From contig OZ010588.1 in assembly GCA_963932145.1 (NCBI GenBank), forward strand, positions 102,406,012 through 102,470,011: a stretch of DNA of 64,000 nucleotides, read 5' to 3'. This document shows, in pieces, positions 36,701 through 53,700 of the stretch; within the stretch, counting starts at the first letter, position 1, and the number at the start of each line of letters is the position of its first letter. The stretch comes from Acanthosepion lycidas (Eukaryota; Mollusca; Cephalopoda; Sepiida; Sepiidae). Below the pieces are notes generated by a model that saw nothing but the letters and a program-made list of their open reading frames with translations, did not search any database and was not told where the DNA came from. The position numbers and the translations under genes were made by a program.

Positions 36701-38447
36701 TATAAACTGTCGATATATCTGTCTCCATATAAACAAACATCATGACACCGACGTTGATAACCCAACGTATTTATCCCTTAAAAACTGTCGATATATCTGT
36801 CTCCATATGAACAAACATCATGACACCGACTTTGATAACCCAACGTATTTATCCCTTATAAACTGTCGATATATCTCTCTCCATATAAACAATCATCGTA
36901 AAAGCGACATTGATATCCCAATGTATTTATCCTTTATAAACTGTCGATATATCTGTCTCCATATGAACAAACATCATGACACCGACGTTGATAACCCAAC
37001 GTATTTATCCCTTATAAACTGTCGATATATCTGTCACCATATGAACAATCATCATGACACCGACGTTGATAATCCAACGTATTTATCCCTTATAAACTGT
37101 CGATATATCTCTCTCCATATAAACAATCATCATAACACCGACATTGATAACCCAAGGTATTTATCCCTTATAAACTATCGATATATCTGTCTCCATGTGA
37201 ACAAACATCATGACACCGACTTTGATAACCCAACGTATTTATACCTTATAAACTGTCGATATATCTCTCTCCATATAAACAATCATCATAACACCGACAT
37301 TGATAACCCAAGGTATTTATCCCTTATAAACTGTCGATATATCTGTCTCCATATGAACAAACATCATGACACCGACTTTGATAACCCAACGTATTTATCC
37401 CTTATAAACTGTCGATATATCTCTCTCCATATAAACAAACATCATAACACCGACATTGATAACCCAAGGTATTTATCTCTTATAAACTGTCGATATATCT
37501 GTCTCCATATGAACAAACATCATGACACCGACTTTGATAACCCAACGTATTTATCCCTTATAAACTGTCGATATATCTGTCTCCATATAAACAAACATCA
37601 TGACACCGACGTTGATAACCCAACGTATTTATCCCTTAAAAACTGTCGATATATCTGTCTCCATATGAACAAACATCATGACACCGACTTTGATAACCCA
37701 ACGTATTTATCCCTTATAAACTGTCGATATATCTCTCTGCATATAAACAATCATCGTAAAAGCGACATTGATATCCCAATGTATTTATCCCTTATAAACT
37801 GTCGATATATCTGTCTCCATATGAACAAACATCATGAAACCGACGTTGATAACCCAACGTATTTATCCCTTATAAACTGTCGATATATTTGTCTCCATAT
37901 GAACAATCATCATGACACCGACGTTGATAACCCAACGTATTTATCCCTTATAAACTGTCGATATATCTCTCTCCATATAAACAATCATCATAACACCGAC
38001 ATTGATAACCCAAGGTATTTATCCCTTATAAACTATCGATATATCTGTCTCCATATGAACAAACATCATGACACCGACATTGATAACCCAACGTATTTAT
38101 ACCTTATAAACTGTCGATATATCTCTCTCCATATAAACAATCATCATAACACCGACATTGATAACCCAAGGTATTTATCTCTTATAAACTGTCGATATAT
38201 CTGTCTCCATATGAACAAACATCATGACACCGACTTTGATAACCCAACGTATTTATCCCTTATAAACTGTCGATATATCTGTCTCCATATGAACAAACAT
38301 CATGACACCGACTTTGATAACCCAACGTATTTATCCCTTATAAACTGTCGATATATCTGTCTCCATATAAACAAACATCATGACACCGACGTTGATAACC
38401 CAACGTATTTATCCCTTATAACTGTCGATATATCTGTCTCCATATGA
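33726..38447. repeat. Higher-order repeat block III (2,494-bp shift)
   Basis: Rare variants TGTATTAAGCCC/TGTATTTAGCCC (33,961 and 36,455) and TGAACAACATCATAAC (34,081 and 36,575, a 1-bp deletion) are both displaced by 2,494 bp. The whole monomer succession between them is shared, including the GTAAAAGCGACATT type. Confidence 0.85.
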
Positions 38448-41400
38448 ACAAACATCATGACACCGACTTTGATAACCCAACGTATTTATCCCTTATAAAC
38501 TGTCGATATATCTCTCTCCATATAAACAATCATCGTAAAAGCGACATTGATATCCCAATGTATTTATCCCTTATAAACTGTCGATATATCTGTCTCCATA
38601 TGAACAAACATCATGACACCGACGTTGATAACCCAACGTATTTATCCCTTATAAACTGTCGATATATCTGTCTCCATATGAACAAACATCATGACACCGA
38701 CTTTGATAACCCAACGTATTTATCCCTTATAAACTGTCGATATATCTGTCTCCATATGAACAAACATCATGACTCCGACTTTGATAACCCAACGTATTTA
38801 TCCCTTATAAACTGTCGATATATCTCTCTCCATATAAACAATCATCATAACACCGACATTGATAACCCAAGGTATTTATCCCTTATAAAATATCGATATA
38901 TCTGTCTCCATATGAACAAACATCATGACACCGACTTTGATAACCCAACGTATTTAACCCTTATAAACTGTCGATATATCTCTCTCCATATAAACAATCA
39001 TCATAACACCGACATTGATAACCCAAGGTATTTATCCCTTATAAACTGTCGATATATCTGTCTCCATATGAACAAACATCATGACACCGACTTTGATAAC
39101 CCAACGTATTTATCCCATATAAACTGTCGATATATCTGTCTCCATATAAACAAACATCATGACACCGACGTTGATAACCCAACGTATTTATCCCTTATAA
39201 ACTGTCGATATATCTGTCTCCATATGAACAAACATCATGACACCGACTTTGATAACCCAACGTATTTATCCCTTATAAACTGTCGATATATCTGTCTCCA
39301 TATGAACAAACATCATGACACCGACTTTGATAACCCAACGTATTTATCCCTTATAAACTGTCGATATATCTGTCTCCATATGAACAAACATCATGACACC
39401 GACGTTGATAACCCAACGTATTTATCCCTTATAAACTGTCGATATATCTGTCACCATATGAACAAACATCATGACACCGACTTTGATAACCCAACGTATT
39501 TATCCCTTATAAACTGTCGATATATCTCTCTCCATATAAACAATCATCATAACACCGACATTGATAACCCAAGTTATTTATCCCTTATAAAATATCGATA
39601 TATCTGTCTCCATATGAACAAACATCATGACACCGACTTTGATAACCCAACGTATTTATCCCTTATAAACTGTCGATATATCTCTCTCCATATAAACAAT
39701 CATCATAACACCGACATTGATAACCCAAGGTATTTATCCCTTATAAACTGTCGATATATCTGTCTCCATATGAACAAACATCATGACACCGACTTTGATA
39801 ACCCAACGTATTTATCCCTTATAAACTGTCGATATATCTGTCTCCATATAAACAAACATCATGACACCGACGTTGATAACCCAACGTATTTATCCCTTAT
39901 AAACTGTCGATATATCTGTCTCCATATGAACAAACATCATGACACCGACTTTGATAACCCAACGTATTTATCCCTTATAAACTGTCGATATATCTGTCTC
40001 CATATGAACAAACATCATGACACCGACTTTGATAACCAAACGTATTTATCCCTTATAAACTGTCGATATATCTCTCTCCATATAAACAATCATCATAACA
40101 CCGACATTGATAACCCAAGGTATTTATCCCTTATAAACTATCGATATATCTGTCTCCATATGAAGAAACATCATGACACCGTCTTTGATAACCCAACGTA
40201 TTTATCCCTTATAAACTGTCGATATATCTGTCTCCATATAAGCAAACATCATGACACCGACGTTGATAACCCAACGTATTTATCCCTTATAAACTGTCGA
40301 TATATCTGTCACCATATAAACAAACATCATGACACCGACGTTGATAACCCAACGTATTTATCCCTTATAAACTGTCGATATGTCTCCATATGAACAAACA
40401 TCATGACACCGACTTTTATAACCCAACGTATTTATCCCTTATAAACTGTCGATATATCTGTCTCCATATGAACAAACATCATGACACCGACTTTGATAAC
40501 CCAACGTATTTATCCCTTATAAACTGTCGATATATCTGTCTCCATATGAACAAACATCATGACACCGACGTTGATAACCCAACGTATTTATCCCTTATAA
40601 ACTGTCGATATATCTGTCTCCATACGAACAAACATCATGACACCGACTTTGATAACCCAACGTATTTATCCCTTATAAACTGTCGATATATCTCTCTCCA
40701 TATAAACAATCATCATAACACCGACATTGATAACCCAACGTATTTATCCCTTATAAAATATCGATATATCTGTCTCCATATGAACAAACATCATGACACC
40801 GACTTTGATAACCCAACGTATTTATCCCTTATAAACTGTCGATATATCTCTCTCCATATAAACAATCATCATAACACCGACATTGATAACCCAAGGTATT
40901 TATCCCTTATAAACTGTCGATATATCTGTCTCCATATGAACAAACATCATGACACCGACTTTGATAACCCAACGTATTTATCCCTTATAAACTGACGATA
41001 TATCTGTCTCCATATAAACAAACATCATTACACCGACGTTGATAACCCAACGTATTTATCCCTTATAAACTGTCGATATATCTGTCTCCATATGAACAAA
41101 CATCATGACACCGACTTTGATAACCCAACGTATTTATCCCTTATAAACTGTCGATATATCTGTCTCCATATGAACAAACATCATGACACCGACTTTGATA
41201 ACCCAACGTATTTATCCCTTATAAACTGTCGATATATCTGTCTCCATATGAACTAACATCATGACACCGACTTTGATAACCCAACGTATTTATCCCTTAT
41301 AAACTGTCGATATATCTGTCTCCATATGAACAAACATCATGACACCGACGTTGATAACCCAACGTATTTATCCCTTATAAACTATCGATATATCTGTCTC

Positions 41401-44400
41401 CATATGAACAAACATCATGACACCGACTTTGATAACCCAACGTATTTATCCCTTATAAACTGTCGATATATCTGTCTCCATATGAACAAACATCATGACA
41501 CCGACTTTGATAACCCAACGTATTTATCCCTTATAAACTATCGATATATCTGTCTCCATATGAACAAACATCATGACACCGACTTTGATAACCCAACGTA
41601 TTTATCCCTTATAAACTGTCGATATATCTGTCTCCATATGAACAAACATCATGACACCGACTTTGATAACCCAACGTATTTATCCCTTATAAACTGTCGA
41701 TATATCTGTCTCCATATGAACAAACATCATGACACCGACTTTGATAACCCAACGTATTTAACCCTTATAAACTGTCGATATATCTGTCTCCATATGAACA
41801 AACATCATGACTCCGACTTTGATAACCCAACGTATTTATCCCTTATAAACTGTCGATATATCTGTCTCCATATGAACTAACATCATGACACCGACTTTGA
41901 TAACCCAACGTATTTATCCCTTATAAACTGTCGATATATCTGTCTCCATATGAACAAACATCATGACACCGACTTTGATAACCCAACGTATTTATCCCTT
42001 ATAAACTGTCGATATATCTCTCTCCATATAAACAATCATCATAACACCGACATTGATAACCCAATGTATTTATCCCTTATAAAATATCGATATATCTGTC
42101 TCCATATGAACAAACATCATGACACCGACTTTGATAACCCAACGTATTTAACCCTTATAAACTGTCGATATATCTGTCTCCATATGAACAAACATCATGA
42201 CACCGACTTTGATAACCCAACGTATTTATCCCTTATAAACTGTCGATATATCTCTCTCCATATAAACAATCATCATAACACCGACATTGATAACCCAAGG
42301 TATTTATCCCTTATAAAATATCGATATATCTGTCTCCATATGAACAAACATCATGACACCGACTTTGATAACCCAACGTATTTAACCCTTATAAACTGTC
42401 GATATATCTGTCTCCATATGAACAAACATCATGACACCGACTTTGATAACCCAACGTATTTAACCCTTATAAACTGTCGATATATCTGTCTCCATATGAA
42501 CAAACATCATGACACCGACTTTGATAACCCAACGTATTTATCCCTTATAAACTGTCGATATATCTGTCTCCATATGAACTAACATCATGACACCGACTTT
42601 GATAACCCAACGTATTTATCCCTTATAAACTGTCGATATATCTGTCTCCATATGAACTAACATCATGACACCGACTTTGATAACCCAACGTATTTATCCC
42701 TAATAAACTGTCGATATATCTGTCTCCATATGAACTAACATCATGACACCGACTTTGATAACCCAACGTATTTATCCCTTATAAACTGTCGATATATCTG
42801 TCTCCATATGAACAAACATCATGACACCGACATTGATAACCCAAGGTATTTATCCCTTATAAACTATCGATATATCTGTCTCCATATAAACAAACATCAT
42901 GACACCGACGTTGATAACCCAACGTATTTAACCCTTATAAACTGTCGATATATCTGTCTCCATATGAACAAACATCATGACACCGACTTTGATAACCCAA
43001 CGTATTTATCCCTTATAAACTGTCGATATATCTGTCTCCATATAAACAATCATCATAACACCGACATTGATAACCCAAGGTATTTATCCCTTATAAAATA
43101 TCGATATATCTGTCTCCATATAAACAAACAACATAACACCGACATTGATAACCCAACGTATTTATCCCTTATAAACTGTCGATATATCTGTCTCCATATG
43201 AACTAACATCATGACACCGACTTTGATAACCCAACGTATTTATCCCTTATAAACTGTCGATATATCTGTCTCCATATGAACTAACATCATGACACCGACT
43301 TTGATAACCCAACGTATTTATCCCTTATAAACTATCGATATATCTGTCTCCATATGAACAAACATCATGACACCGACTTTGATAACCCAACGTATTTATC
43401 CCTTATAAACTGTCGATATATCTGTCTCCATATGAACTAACATCATGACACCGACTTTGATAACCCAACGTATTTATCCCTTATAAACTGTCGATATATC
43501 TGTCTCCATATAAACAAACATCATTACACCGACGTTGATAACCCAACGTATTTATCCCTTATAAACTATCGATATATCTGTCTCCATATGAACTAACATC
43601 ATGACACCGACTTTGATAACCCAACGTATTTATCCCTTATAAACTGTCGATATATCTGTCTCCATATGAACAAACATCATGACACCGACTTTGATAACCC
43701 AACGTATTTATCCCTTATAAACTATCGATATATCTGTCTCCATATGAACAAACATCATGACACCGACTTTGATAACCCAACGTATTTATCCCTTATAAAC
43801 TATCGATATATCTGTCTCCATATGAACAAACATCATGACACCGACTTTGATAACCCAACGTATTTATCCCTTATAAACTATCGATATATCTGTCTCCATA
43901 TGAACAAACATCATGACACCGACTTTGATAACCCAACGTATTTATCCCTTATAAACTATCGATATATCTGTCTCCATATGAACTAACATCATGACACCGA
44001 CTTTGATAACCCAACGTATTTATCCCTTATAAACTGTCGATATATCTGTCTCCATATGAACAAACATCATGACACCGACTTTGATAACCCAACGTATTTA
44101 TCCCTTATAAACTATCGATATATCTGTCTCCATATGAACAAACATCATGACACCGACTTTGATAACCCAACGTATTTATCCCTTATAAACTATCGATATA
44201 TCTGTCTCCATATGAACTAACATCATGACACCGACTTTGATAACCCAACGTATTTATCCCTTATAAACTATCGATATATCTGTCTCCATATGAACAAACA
44301 TCATGACACCGACTTTGATAACCCAACGTATTTATCCCTTATAAACTATCGATATATCTGTCTCCATATGAACTAACATCATGACACCGACTTTGATAAC

Positions 44401-47400
44401 CCAACGTATTTATCCCTTATAAACTGTCGATATATCTGTCTCCATATGAACAAACATCATGACACCGACTTTGATAACCCAACGTATTTATCCCTTATAA
44501 ACTATCGATATATCTGTCTCCATATGAACAAACATCATGACACCGACTTTGATAACCCAACGTATTTATCCCTTATAAACTATCGATATATCTGTCTCCA
44601 TATGAACTAACATCATGACACCGACTTTGATAACCCAACGTATTTATCCCTTATAAACTATCGATATATCTGTCTCCATATGAACAAACATCATGACACC
44701 GACTTTGATAACCCAACGTATTTATCCCTTATAAACTATCGATATATCTGTCTCCATATGAACAAACATCATGACACCGACTTTGATAACCCAACGTATT
44801 TATCCCTTATAAACTGACGATATATCTGTCTCCATATAAACAAACATCATTACACCGACGTTGATAACCCAACGTATTTATCCCTTATAAACTGTCGATA
44901 TATCTGTCTCCATATGAACAAACATCATGACACCGACTTTGATAACCCAACGTATTTATCCCTTATAAACTGTCGATATATCTGTCTCCATATGAACAAA
45001 CATCATGACACCGACTTTGATAACCCAACGTATTTATCCCTTATAAACTATCGATATATCTGTCTCCATATGAACTAACATCATGACACCGACTTTGATA
45101 ACCCAACGTATTTATCCCTTATAAACTGTCGATATATCTGTCTCCATATGAACAAACATCATGACACCGACTTTGATAACCCAACGTATTTATCCCTTAT
45201 AAACTGTCGATATATCTGTCTCCATATGAACAAACATCATGACACCGACTTTGATAACCCAACGTATTTATCCCTTATAAACTATCGATATATCTGTCTC
45301 CATATGAACTAACATCATGACACCGACTTTGATAACCCAACGTATTTATCCCTTATAAACTGTCGATATATCTGTCTCCATATGAACAAACATCATGACA
45401 CCGACTTTGATAACCCAACGTATTTATCCCTTATAAACTATCGATATATCTGTCTCCATATGAACTAACATCATGACACCGACTTTGATAACCCAACGTA
45501 TTTATCCCTTATAAACTATCGATATATCTGTCTCCATATGAACTAACATCATGACACCGACTTTGATAACCCAACGTATTTATCCCTTATAAACTGTCGA
45601 TATATCTGTCTCCATATGAACAAACATCATGACACCGACTTTGATAACCCAACGTATTTATCCCTTATAAACTATCGATATATCTGTCTCCATATGAACA
45701 AACATCATGACACCGACTTTGATAACCCAACGTATTTATCCCTTATAAACTATCGATATATCTGTCTCCATATGAACTAACATCATGACACCGACTTTGA
45801 TAACCCAACGTATTTATCCCTTATAAACTGTCGATATATCTGTCTCCATATGAACAAACATCATGACACCGACTTTGATAACCCAACGTATTTATCCCTT
45901 ATAAACTATCGATATATCTGTCTCCATATGAACAAACATCATGACACCGACTTTGATAACCCAACGTATTTATCCCTTATAAACTATCGATATATCTGTC
46001 TCCATATGAACTAACATCATGACACCGACTTTGATAACCCAACGTATTTATCCCTTATAAACTGTCGATATATCTGTCTCCATATGAACAAACATCATGA
46101 CACCGACTTTGATAACCCAACGTATTTATCCCTTATAAACTATCGATATATCTGTCTCCATATGAACAAACATCATGACACCGACTTTGATAACCCAACG
46201 TATTTATCCCTTATAAACTATCGATATATCTGTCTCCATATGAACTAACATCATGACACCGACTTTGATAACCCAACGTATTTATCCCTTATAAACTGTC
46301 GATATATCTGTCTCCATATGAACTAACATCATGACACCGACGTTGATAACCCAACGTATTTATCCCTTATAAACTGTCGATATATCTGTCTCCATATGAA
46401 CAAACATCATGACACCGACTTTGATAACCCAAGGTATTTATCCCTTATAAAATATCGATATATCTGTCTCCATATAAACAAACAACATAACACCGACATT
46501 GATAACCCAACGTATTTATCCCTTATAAACTGTCGATATATCTGTCTCCATATGAACTAACATCATGACACCGACTTTGATAACCCAACGTATTTATCCC
46601 TTATAAACTGTCGATATATCTGTCTCCATATAAACAAACAACATAACACCGACATTGATAACCCAAGGTATTTATCCCTTATAAACTATCGATATTTCTG
46701 TCTCCATATGAACAAACATCATGACACCGACTTTGATAACCCAACGTATTTATCCCTTATAAACTATCGATATATCTGTCTCCATATGAACAAACATCAT
46801 GACACCGACTTTGATAACCCAACGTATTTATCCCTTATAAACTGTCGATATATCTGTCTCCATATGAACAAACATCATGACTCCGACTTTGATAACCCAA
46901 CGTATTTATCCCTTATAAACTATCGATATATCTGTCTCCATATGAACAAACATCATGACACCGACTTTGATAACCCAACGTATTTATCCCTTATAAACTA
47001 TCGATATATCTGTCTCCATATGAACAAACATCATGACACCGACTTTGATAACCCAACGTATTTATCCCTTATAAACTGTCGATATATCTGTCTCCATATG
47101 AACTAACATCATGACACCGACGTTGATAACCCAACGTATTTATCCCTTATAAACTGTCGATATATCTCTCTCCATATAAACAATCATCATAACACCGACA
47201 TTGATAACCCAAGGTATTTATCCCTTATAAAATATCGATATATCTGTCTCCATATGAACAAACATCATGACACCGACTTTGATAACCCAACGTATTTAAC
47301 CCTTATAAACTGTCGATATATCTCTCCATATAAACAATCATCATAACACCGACATTGATAACCCAAGGTATTTATCCCTTATAAACTGTCGATATATCTG

Positions 47401-50400
47401 TCTCCATATGAACAAACATCATGACACCGACTTTGATAACCCAACGTATTTATCGCTTATAAACTGTCGATATATCTGTCTCCATATAAACAAACATCAT
47501 GACACCGACGTTGATAACCCAACGTATTTATCCCTTATAAACTGTCGATATATCTGTCTCCATATGAACAAACATCATGACACCGACTTTGATAACCCAA
47601 CGTATTTATCCCTTATAAACTGTCGATATATCTGTCTCCATATGAACAAACATCATGACACCGACTTTGATAACCCAACGTATTTAACCCTTATAAACTG
47701 TCGATATATCTGTCTCCATATGAACAAACATCATGACTCCGACTTTGATAACCCAACGTATTTATCCCTTATAAACTATCGATATATCTGTCTCCATATG
47801 AACAAACATCATGACACCGACTTTGATAACCGAACGTATTTATCCCTTATAAACTGTCGATATATCTGTCTCCATATGAACTAACATCATGACACCGACG
47901 TTGATAACCCAACGTATTTATCCCTTATAAACTGTCGATATATCTCTCTCCATATAAACAATCATCATAACACCGACATTGATAACCCAAGGTATTTATC
48001 CCTTATAAAATATCGATATATCTGTCTCCATATGAACAAACATCATGACACCGACTTTGATAACCCAACGTATTTAACCCTTATAAACTGTCGATATATC
48101 TCTCTCCATATAAACAATCATCATAACACCGACATTGATAACCCAAGGTATTTATCCCTTATAAACTGTCGATATATCTGTCTCCATATGAACAAACATC
48201 ATGACACCGACTTTGATAACCCAACGTATTTATCCCTTATAAACTGTCGATATATCTGTCTCCATATAAACAAACATCATGACACCGACGTTGATAACCC
48301 AACGTATTTATCCCTTATAAACTGTCGATATATCTGTCTCCATATGAACAAACATCATGACACCGACTTTGATAACCCAACGTATTTATCCCTTATAAAC
48401 TGTCGATATATCTGTCTCCATATGAACAAACATCATGACACCGACTTTGATAACCCAACGTATTTATCCCTTATAACTGTCGATATATCTGTCTCCATAT
48501 GAACAAACATCATGACACCGACTTTGATAACCCAACGTATTTATCCCTTATAAACTGTCGATATATCTCTCTCCATATAAACAATCATCGTAAAAGCGAC
48601 ATTGATATCCCAATGTATTTATCCCTTATAAACTGTCGATATATCTGTCTCCATATGAACAAACATCATGACACCGACGTTGATAACCCAACGTATTTAT
48701 CCCTTATAAACAGTCGATATATCTGTCTCCATATGAACAAACATCATGACACCGACTTTGATAACCCAACGTATTTATCCCTTATAAACTGTCGATATAT
48801 CTGTCTCCATATGAACAAACATCATGACTCCGACTTTGATAACCCAACGTATTTATCCCTTATAAACTGTCGATATATCTCTCTCCATATAAACAATCAT
48901 CATAACACCGACATTGATAACCCAAGGTATTTATCCCTTATAAAATATCGATATATCTGTCTCCATATGAACAAACATCATGACACCGACTTTGATAACC
49001 CAACGTATTTATCCCTTATAAACTGTCGATATATCTGTCTCCATATGAACAAACATCATGACACCGACTTTGATAACCCAACGTATTTATCCCTTATAAA
49101 CTGTCGATATATCTGTCTCCATATGAACAAACATCATGACACCGACGTTGATAACCCAACGTATTTATCCCTTATAAACTGTCGATATATCTGTCTCCAT
49201 ATGAACAAACATCATGACACCGACTTTGATAACCCAACGTATTTATCCCTTATAAACTGTCGATATATCTCTCTCCATATAAACAATCATCATAACACCG
49301 ACATTGATAACCCAAGTTATTTATCCCTTATAAAATATCGATATATCTGTCTCCATATGAACAAACATCATGACACCGACTTTGATAACCCAACGTATTT
49401 ATCCCTTATAAACTGTCGATATATCTCTCTCCATATAAACAATCATCATAACACCGACATTGATAACCCAAGGTATTTATCCCTTATAAACTGTCGATAT
49501 ATCTGTCTCCATATGAACAAACATCATGACACCGACTTTGATAACCCAACGTATTTATCCCTTATAAACTGTCGATATATCTGTCTCCATATAAACAAAC
49601 ATCATGACACCGACGTTGATAACCCAACGTATTTATCCCTTATAAACTGTCGATATATCTGTCTCCATATGAACAATCATCATGACACCGACTTTGATAA
49701 CCCAACGTATTTATCCCTTATAAACTGTCGATATATCTGTCTCCATATGAACAAACATCATGACACCGACTTTGATAACCCAACGTATTTATCCCTTATA
49801 AACTGTCGATATATCTCTCTCCATATAAACAATCATCATAACACCGACATTGATAACCCAAGGTATTTATCCCTTATAAACTATCGATATATCTGTCTCC
49901 ATATGAAGAAACATCATGACACCGTCTTTGATAACCCAACGTATTTATCCCTTATAAACTGTCGATATATCTGTCTCCATATAAGCAAACATCATGACAC
50001 CGACGTTGATAACCCAACGTATTTATCCCTTATAAACTGTCGATATATCTGTCACCATATAAACAAACATCATGACACCGACGTTGATAACCCAACGTAT
50101 TTATCCCTTATAAACTGTCGATATGTCTCCATATGAACAAACATCATGACACCGACTTTGATAACCCAACGTATTTATCCCTTATAAACTGTCGATATAT
50201 CTGTCTCCATATGAACAAACATCATGACACCGACTTTGATAACCCAACGTATTTATCCCTTATAAACTGTCGATATATCTGTCTCCATATGAACAAACAT
50301 CATGACACCGACGTTGATAACCCAACGTATTTATCCCTTATAAACTGTCGATATATCTGTCTCCATACGAACAAACATCATGACACCGACTTTGATAACC

Positions 50401-50738
50401 CAACGTATTTATCCCTTATAAACTGTCGATATATCTCTCTCCATATAAACAATCATCATAACACCGACATTGATAACCCAACGTATTTATCCCTTATAAA
50501 ATATCGATATATCTGTCTCCATATGAACAAACATCATGACACCGACTTTGATAACCCAACGTATTTATCCCTTATAAACTGTCGATATATCTCTCTCCAT
50601 ATAAACAATCATCATAACACCGACATTGATAACCCAAGGTATTTATCCCTTATAAACTGTCGATATATCTGTCTCCATATAAACAAACATCATGACACCG
50701 ACTTTGATAACCCAACGTATTTATCCCTTATAAACTGA
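38420..50738. repeat. About 10-kb duplication within the array (block IV)
   Basis: A unique 1-bp deletion (CCCTTATAACTGTCG) lies at 38,420 and 48,475, 10,055 bp apart. The following monomer succession, including GTAAAAGCGACATT, CATGACTCCGAC, TGAAGAAACATC, ATAAGCAAAC and CATACGAACAAAC variants, is shared between 38,420-40,995 and 48,475-50,738. The shift drops to 9,743 bp by the end, a difference of 312 bp or four monomers. The trimer domain lies between the two copies. Confidence 0.85.
41230..47900. repeat. Homogenised trimer domain with stop-bearing monomers (block V)
   Basis: A subset of monomers carries AACTAAC in place of AACAAAC, creating TAA in the otherwise open frame. Positions include 43,981, 44,215, 44,371, 44,605, 45,073, 45,307, 45,463, 45,541, 45,775, 46,009, 46,243 and 46,321. 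Most gaps are 234 bp (3 x 78), the rest 78, 156 or 468. Neighbouring monomers use CTATCGATATATC. This stretch is the most uniform part of the array. Confidence 0.85.
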
Positions 50739-53700
50739 CGATATATCTGTCTCCATATAAACAAACATCATGACACCGACGTTGATAACCCAACGTATTT
50801 ATCCCTTATAAACTGTCGATATATCTGTCTCCATATGAACAAACATCATGACACCGACTTTGATAACCCAACGTATTTATCCCTTATAAACTGTCGATAT
50901 ATCTGTCTCCATATGAACAAACATCATGACACCGACTTTGATAACCCAACGTATTTATCCCTTATAAACTGTCGATATATCTGTCTCCATATGAACTAAC
51001 ATCATGACACCGACTTTGATAACCCAACGTATTTATCCCTTATAAACTGTCGATATATCTGTCTCCATATGAACAAACATCATGACACCGACGTTGATAA
51101 CCCAACGTATTTATCCCTTATAAACTGTCGATATATCTGTCTCCATATGAACAAACATCATGACTCCGACTTTGATAACCCAACGTATTTATCCCTTATA
51201 AACTGTCGATATATCTCTCTCCATATAAACAATCATCATAACACCGACATTGATAACCCAAGGTATTTATCCCTTATAAAATATCGATATATCTGTCTCC
51301 ATATGAACAAACATCATGACACCGACTTTGATAACCCAACGTATTTAACCCTTATAAACTGTCGATATATCTCTCTCCATATAAACAATCATCATAACAC
51401 CGACATTGATAACCCAAGGTATTTATCCCTTATAAACTGTCGATATATCTGTCTCCATATGAACAAACATCATGACACCGACTTTGATAACCCAACGTAT
51501 TTATCCCTTATAAACTGTCGATATATCTCTCTCCATAGAAACAAACATCATGACACCGACGTTGATAACCCAACGTATTTATCCCTTATAAACTGTCGAT
51601 ATATCTGTCTACATATGAACAAACATCATGACACCGACTTTGATAACCCAACGTATTTATCCCTTATAAACTGTCGATATATCTGTCTCCATATGAACAA
51701 ACATCATGACACCGACTTTGATAACCCAACGTATTTATCCCTTATAAACTGTCGATATATCTGTCTCCATATGAACAAACATCATGACACCGACGTTGAT
51801 AACCCAACGTATTTATCCTTTATAAACTGTCGATATATCTGTCTCCATATGAACAAACATCATGACACCGACTTTGATAACCCAACGTATTTATCCCTTA
51901 TAAACTGTCGATATATCTCTCTCCATATAAACAATCATCATAACACCGACATTGATAACCCAAGTTATTTATCCCTTATAAAATATCGATATATCTGTCT
52001 CCATATGAACAAACATCATGACACCGACTTTGATAACCCAACGTATTTATCCCTTATAAACTGTCGATATATCTCTCTCCATATAAACAATCATCATAAC
52101 ACCGACATTGATAACCCAAGGTATTTATCCCTTATAAACTGTCGATATATCTGTCTCCATATGAACAAACATCATGACACCGACTTTGATAACCCAACGT
52201 ATTTATCCCTCATAAACTGTCGATATATCTGTCTCCATATAAACAAACATCATGACACCGACGTTGATAACCCAACGTATTTATCCCTTATAAACTGTCG
52301 ATATATCTGTCTCCATATGAACAAACATCATGACACCGACTTTGATAACCCAACGTATTTATCCCTTATAAACTGTCTATATATCTGTCTCCATATGAAC
52401 AAACATCATGACACCGACTTTGATAACCCAACGTATTTATCCCTTATAAACTGTCGATATATCTCTCTCCATAGAAACAATCATCATAACACCGACATTG
52501 ATAACCCAAGGTATTTATCCCTTATAAACTATCGATATATCTGTCTCCATATGAAGAAACATCATGACACCGTCTTTGATAACCCAACGTATTTATCCCT
52601 TATAAACTGTCGATATATCTGTCTCCATATAAGCAAACATCATGACACCGACGTTGATAACCCAACGTATTTATCCCTTATAAACTGTCGATATATCTCT
52701 CTCCATAGAAACAATCATCATAACACCGACATTGATAACCCAAGGTATTTATCCCTTATAAACTGTCGATATATCTTTCTCCATATGAACAAACATCATG
52801 ACACCGACTTTGATAACTCAACGTATTTATCCCTTATAAACTGTCGATATATCTGTCACCATATAAACAAACATCATGACACCGACGTTGATAACCCAAC
52901 GTATTTATCCCTTATAAACTGTCGATATGTCTCCATATGAACAAACATCATGACACCGACTTTGATAACCCAACGTATTTATCCCTTATAAACTGTCGAT
53001 ATATCTGTCTCCATATGAACAAACATCATGACACCGACTTTGATAACCCAACGTATTTATCCCTTATAAACTGTCGATATATCTGTCTCCATATGAACAA
53101 ACATCATGACACCGACGTTGATAACCCAACGTATTTATCCCTTATAAACTGTCGATATATCTGTCTCCATACGAACAAACATCATGACACCGACTTTGAT
53201 AACCCAACGTATTTATCCCTTATAAACTGTCGATATATCTCTCTCCATATAAACAATCATCATAACACCGACATTGATAACCCAAGGTATTTATCCCTTA
53301 TAAACTGTCGATATATCTGTCTCCATATGAACAAACATCATGACACCGACTTTGATAACCCAACGTATTTATCCCTTATAAACTGACGATATATCTGTCT
53401 CCATATAAACAAACATCATGACACCGACGTTGATAACCCAACGTATTTATCCCTTATAAACTGTCGATATATCTGTCTCCATATGAACAAACATCATGAC
53501 ACCGACTTTGATAACCGAACGTATTTATCCCTTATAAACTGTCGATATATCTGTCTCCATATGAACAAACATCATGACACCGACTTTGATAACCCAACGT
53601 ATTTATCCCTTATAAACTGTCGATATATCTGTCTCCATATGAACCAACATCATGACACCGACTTTGATAACCCAACGTATTTATCCCTTATAAACTGTCG

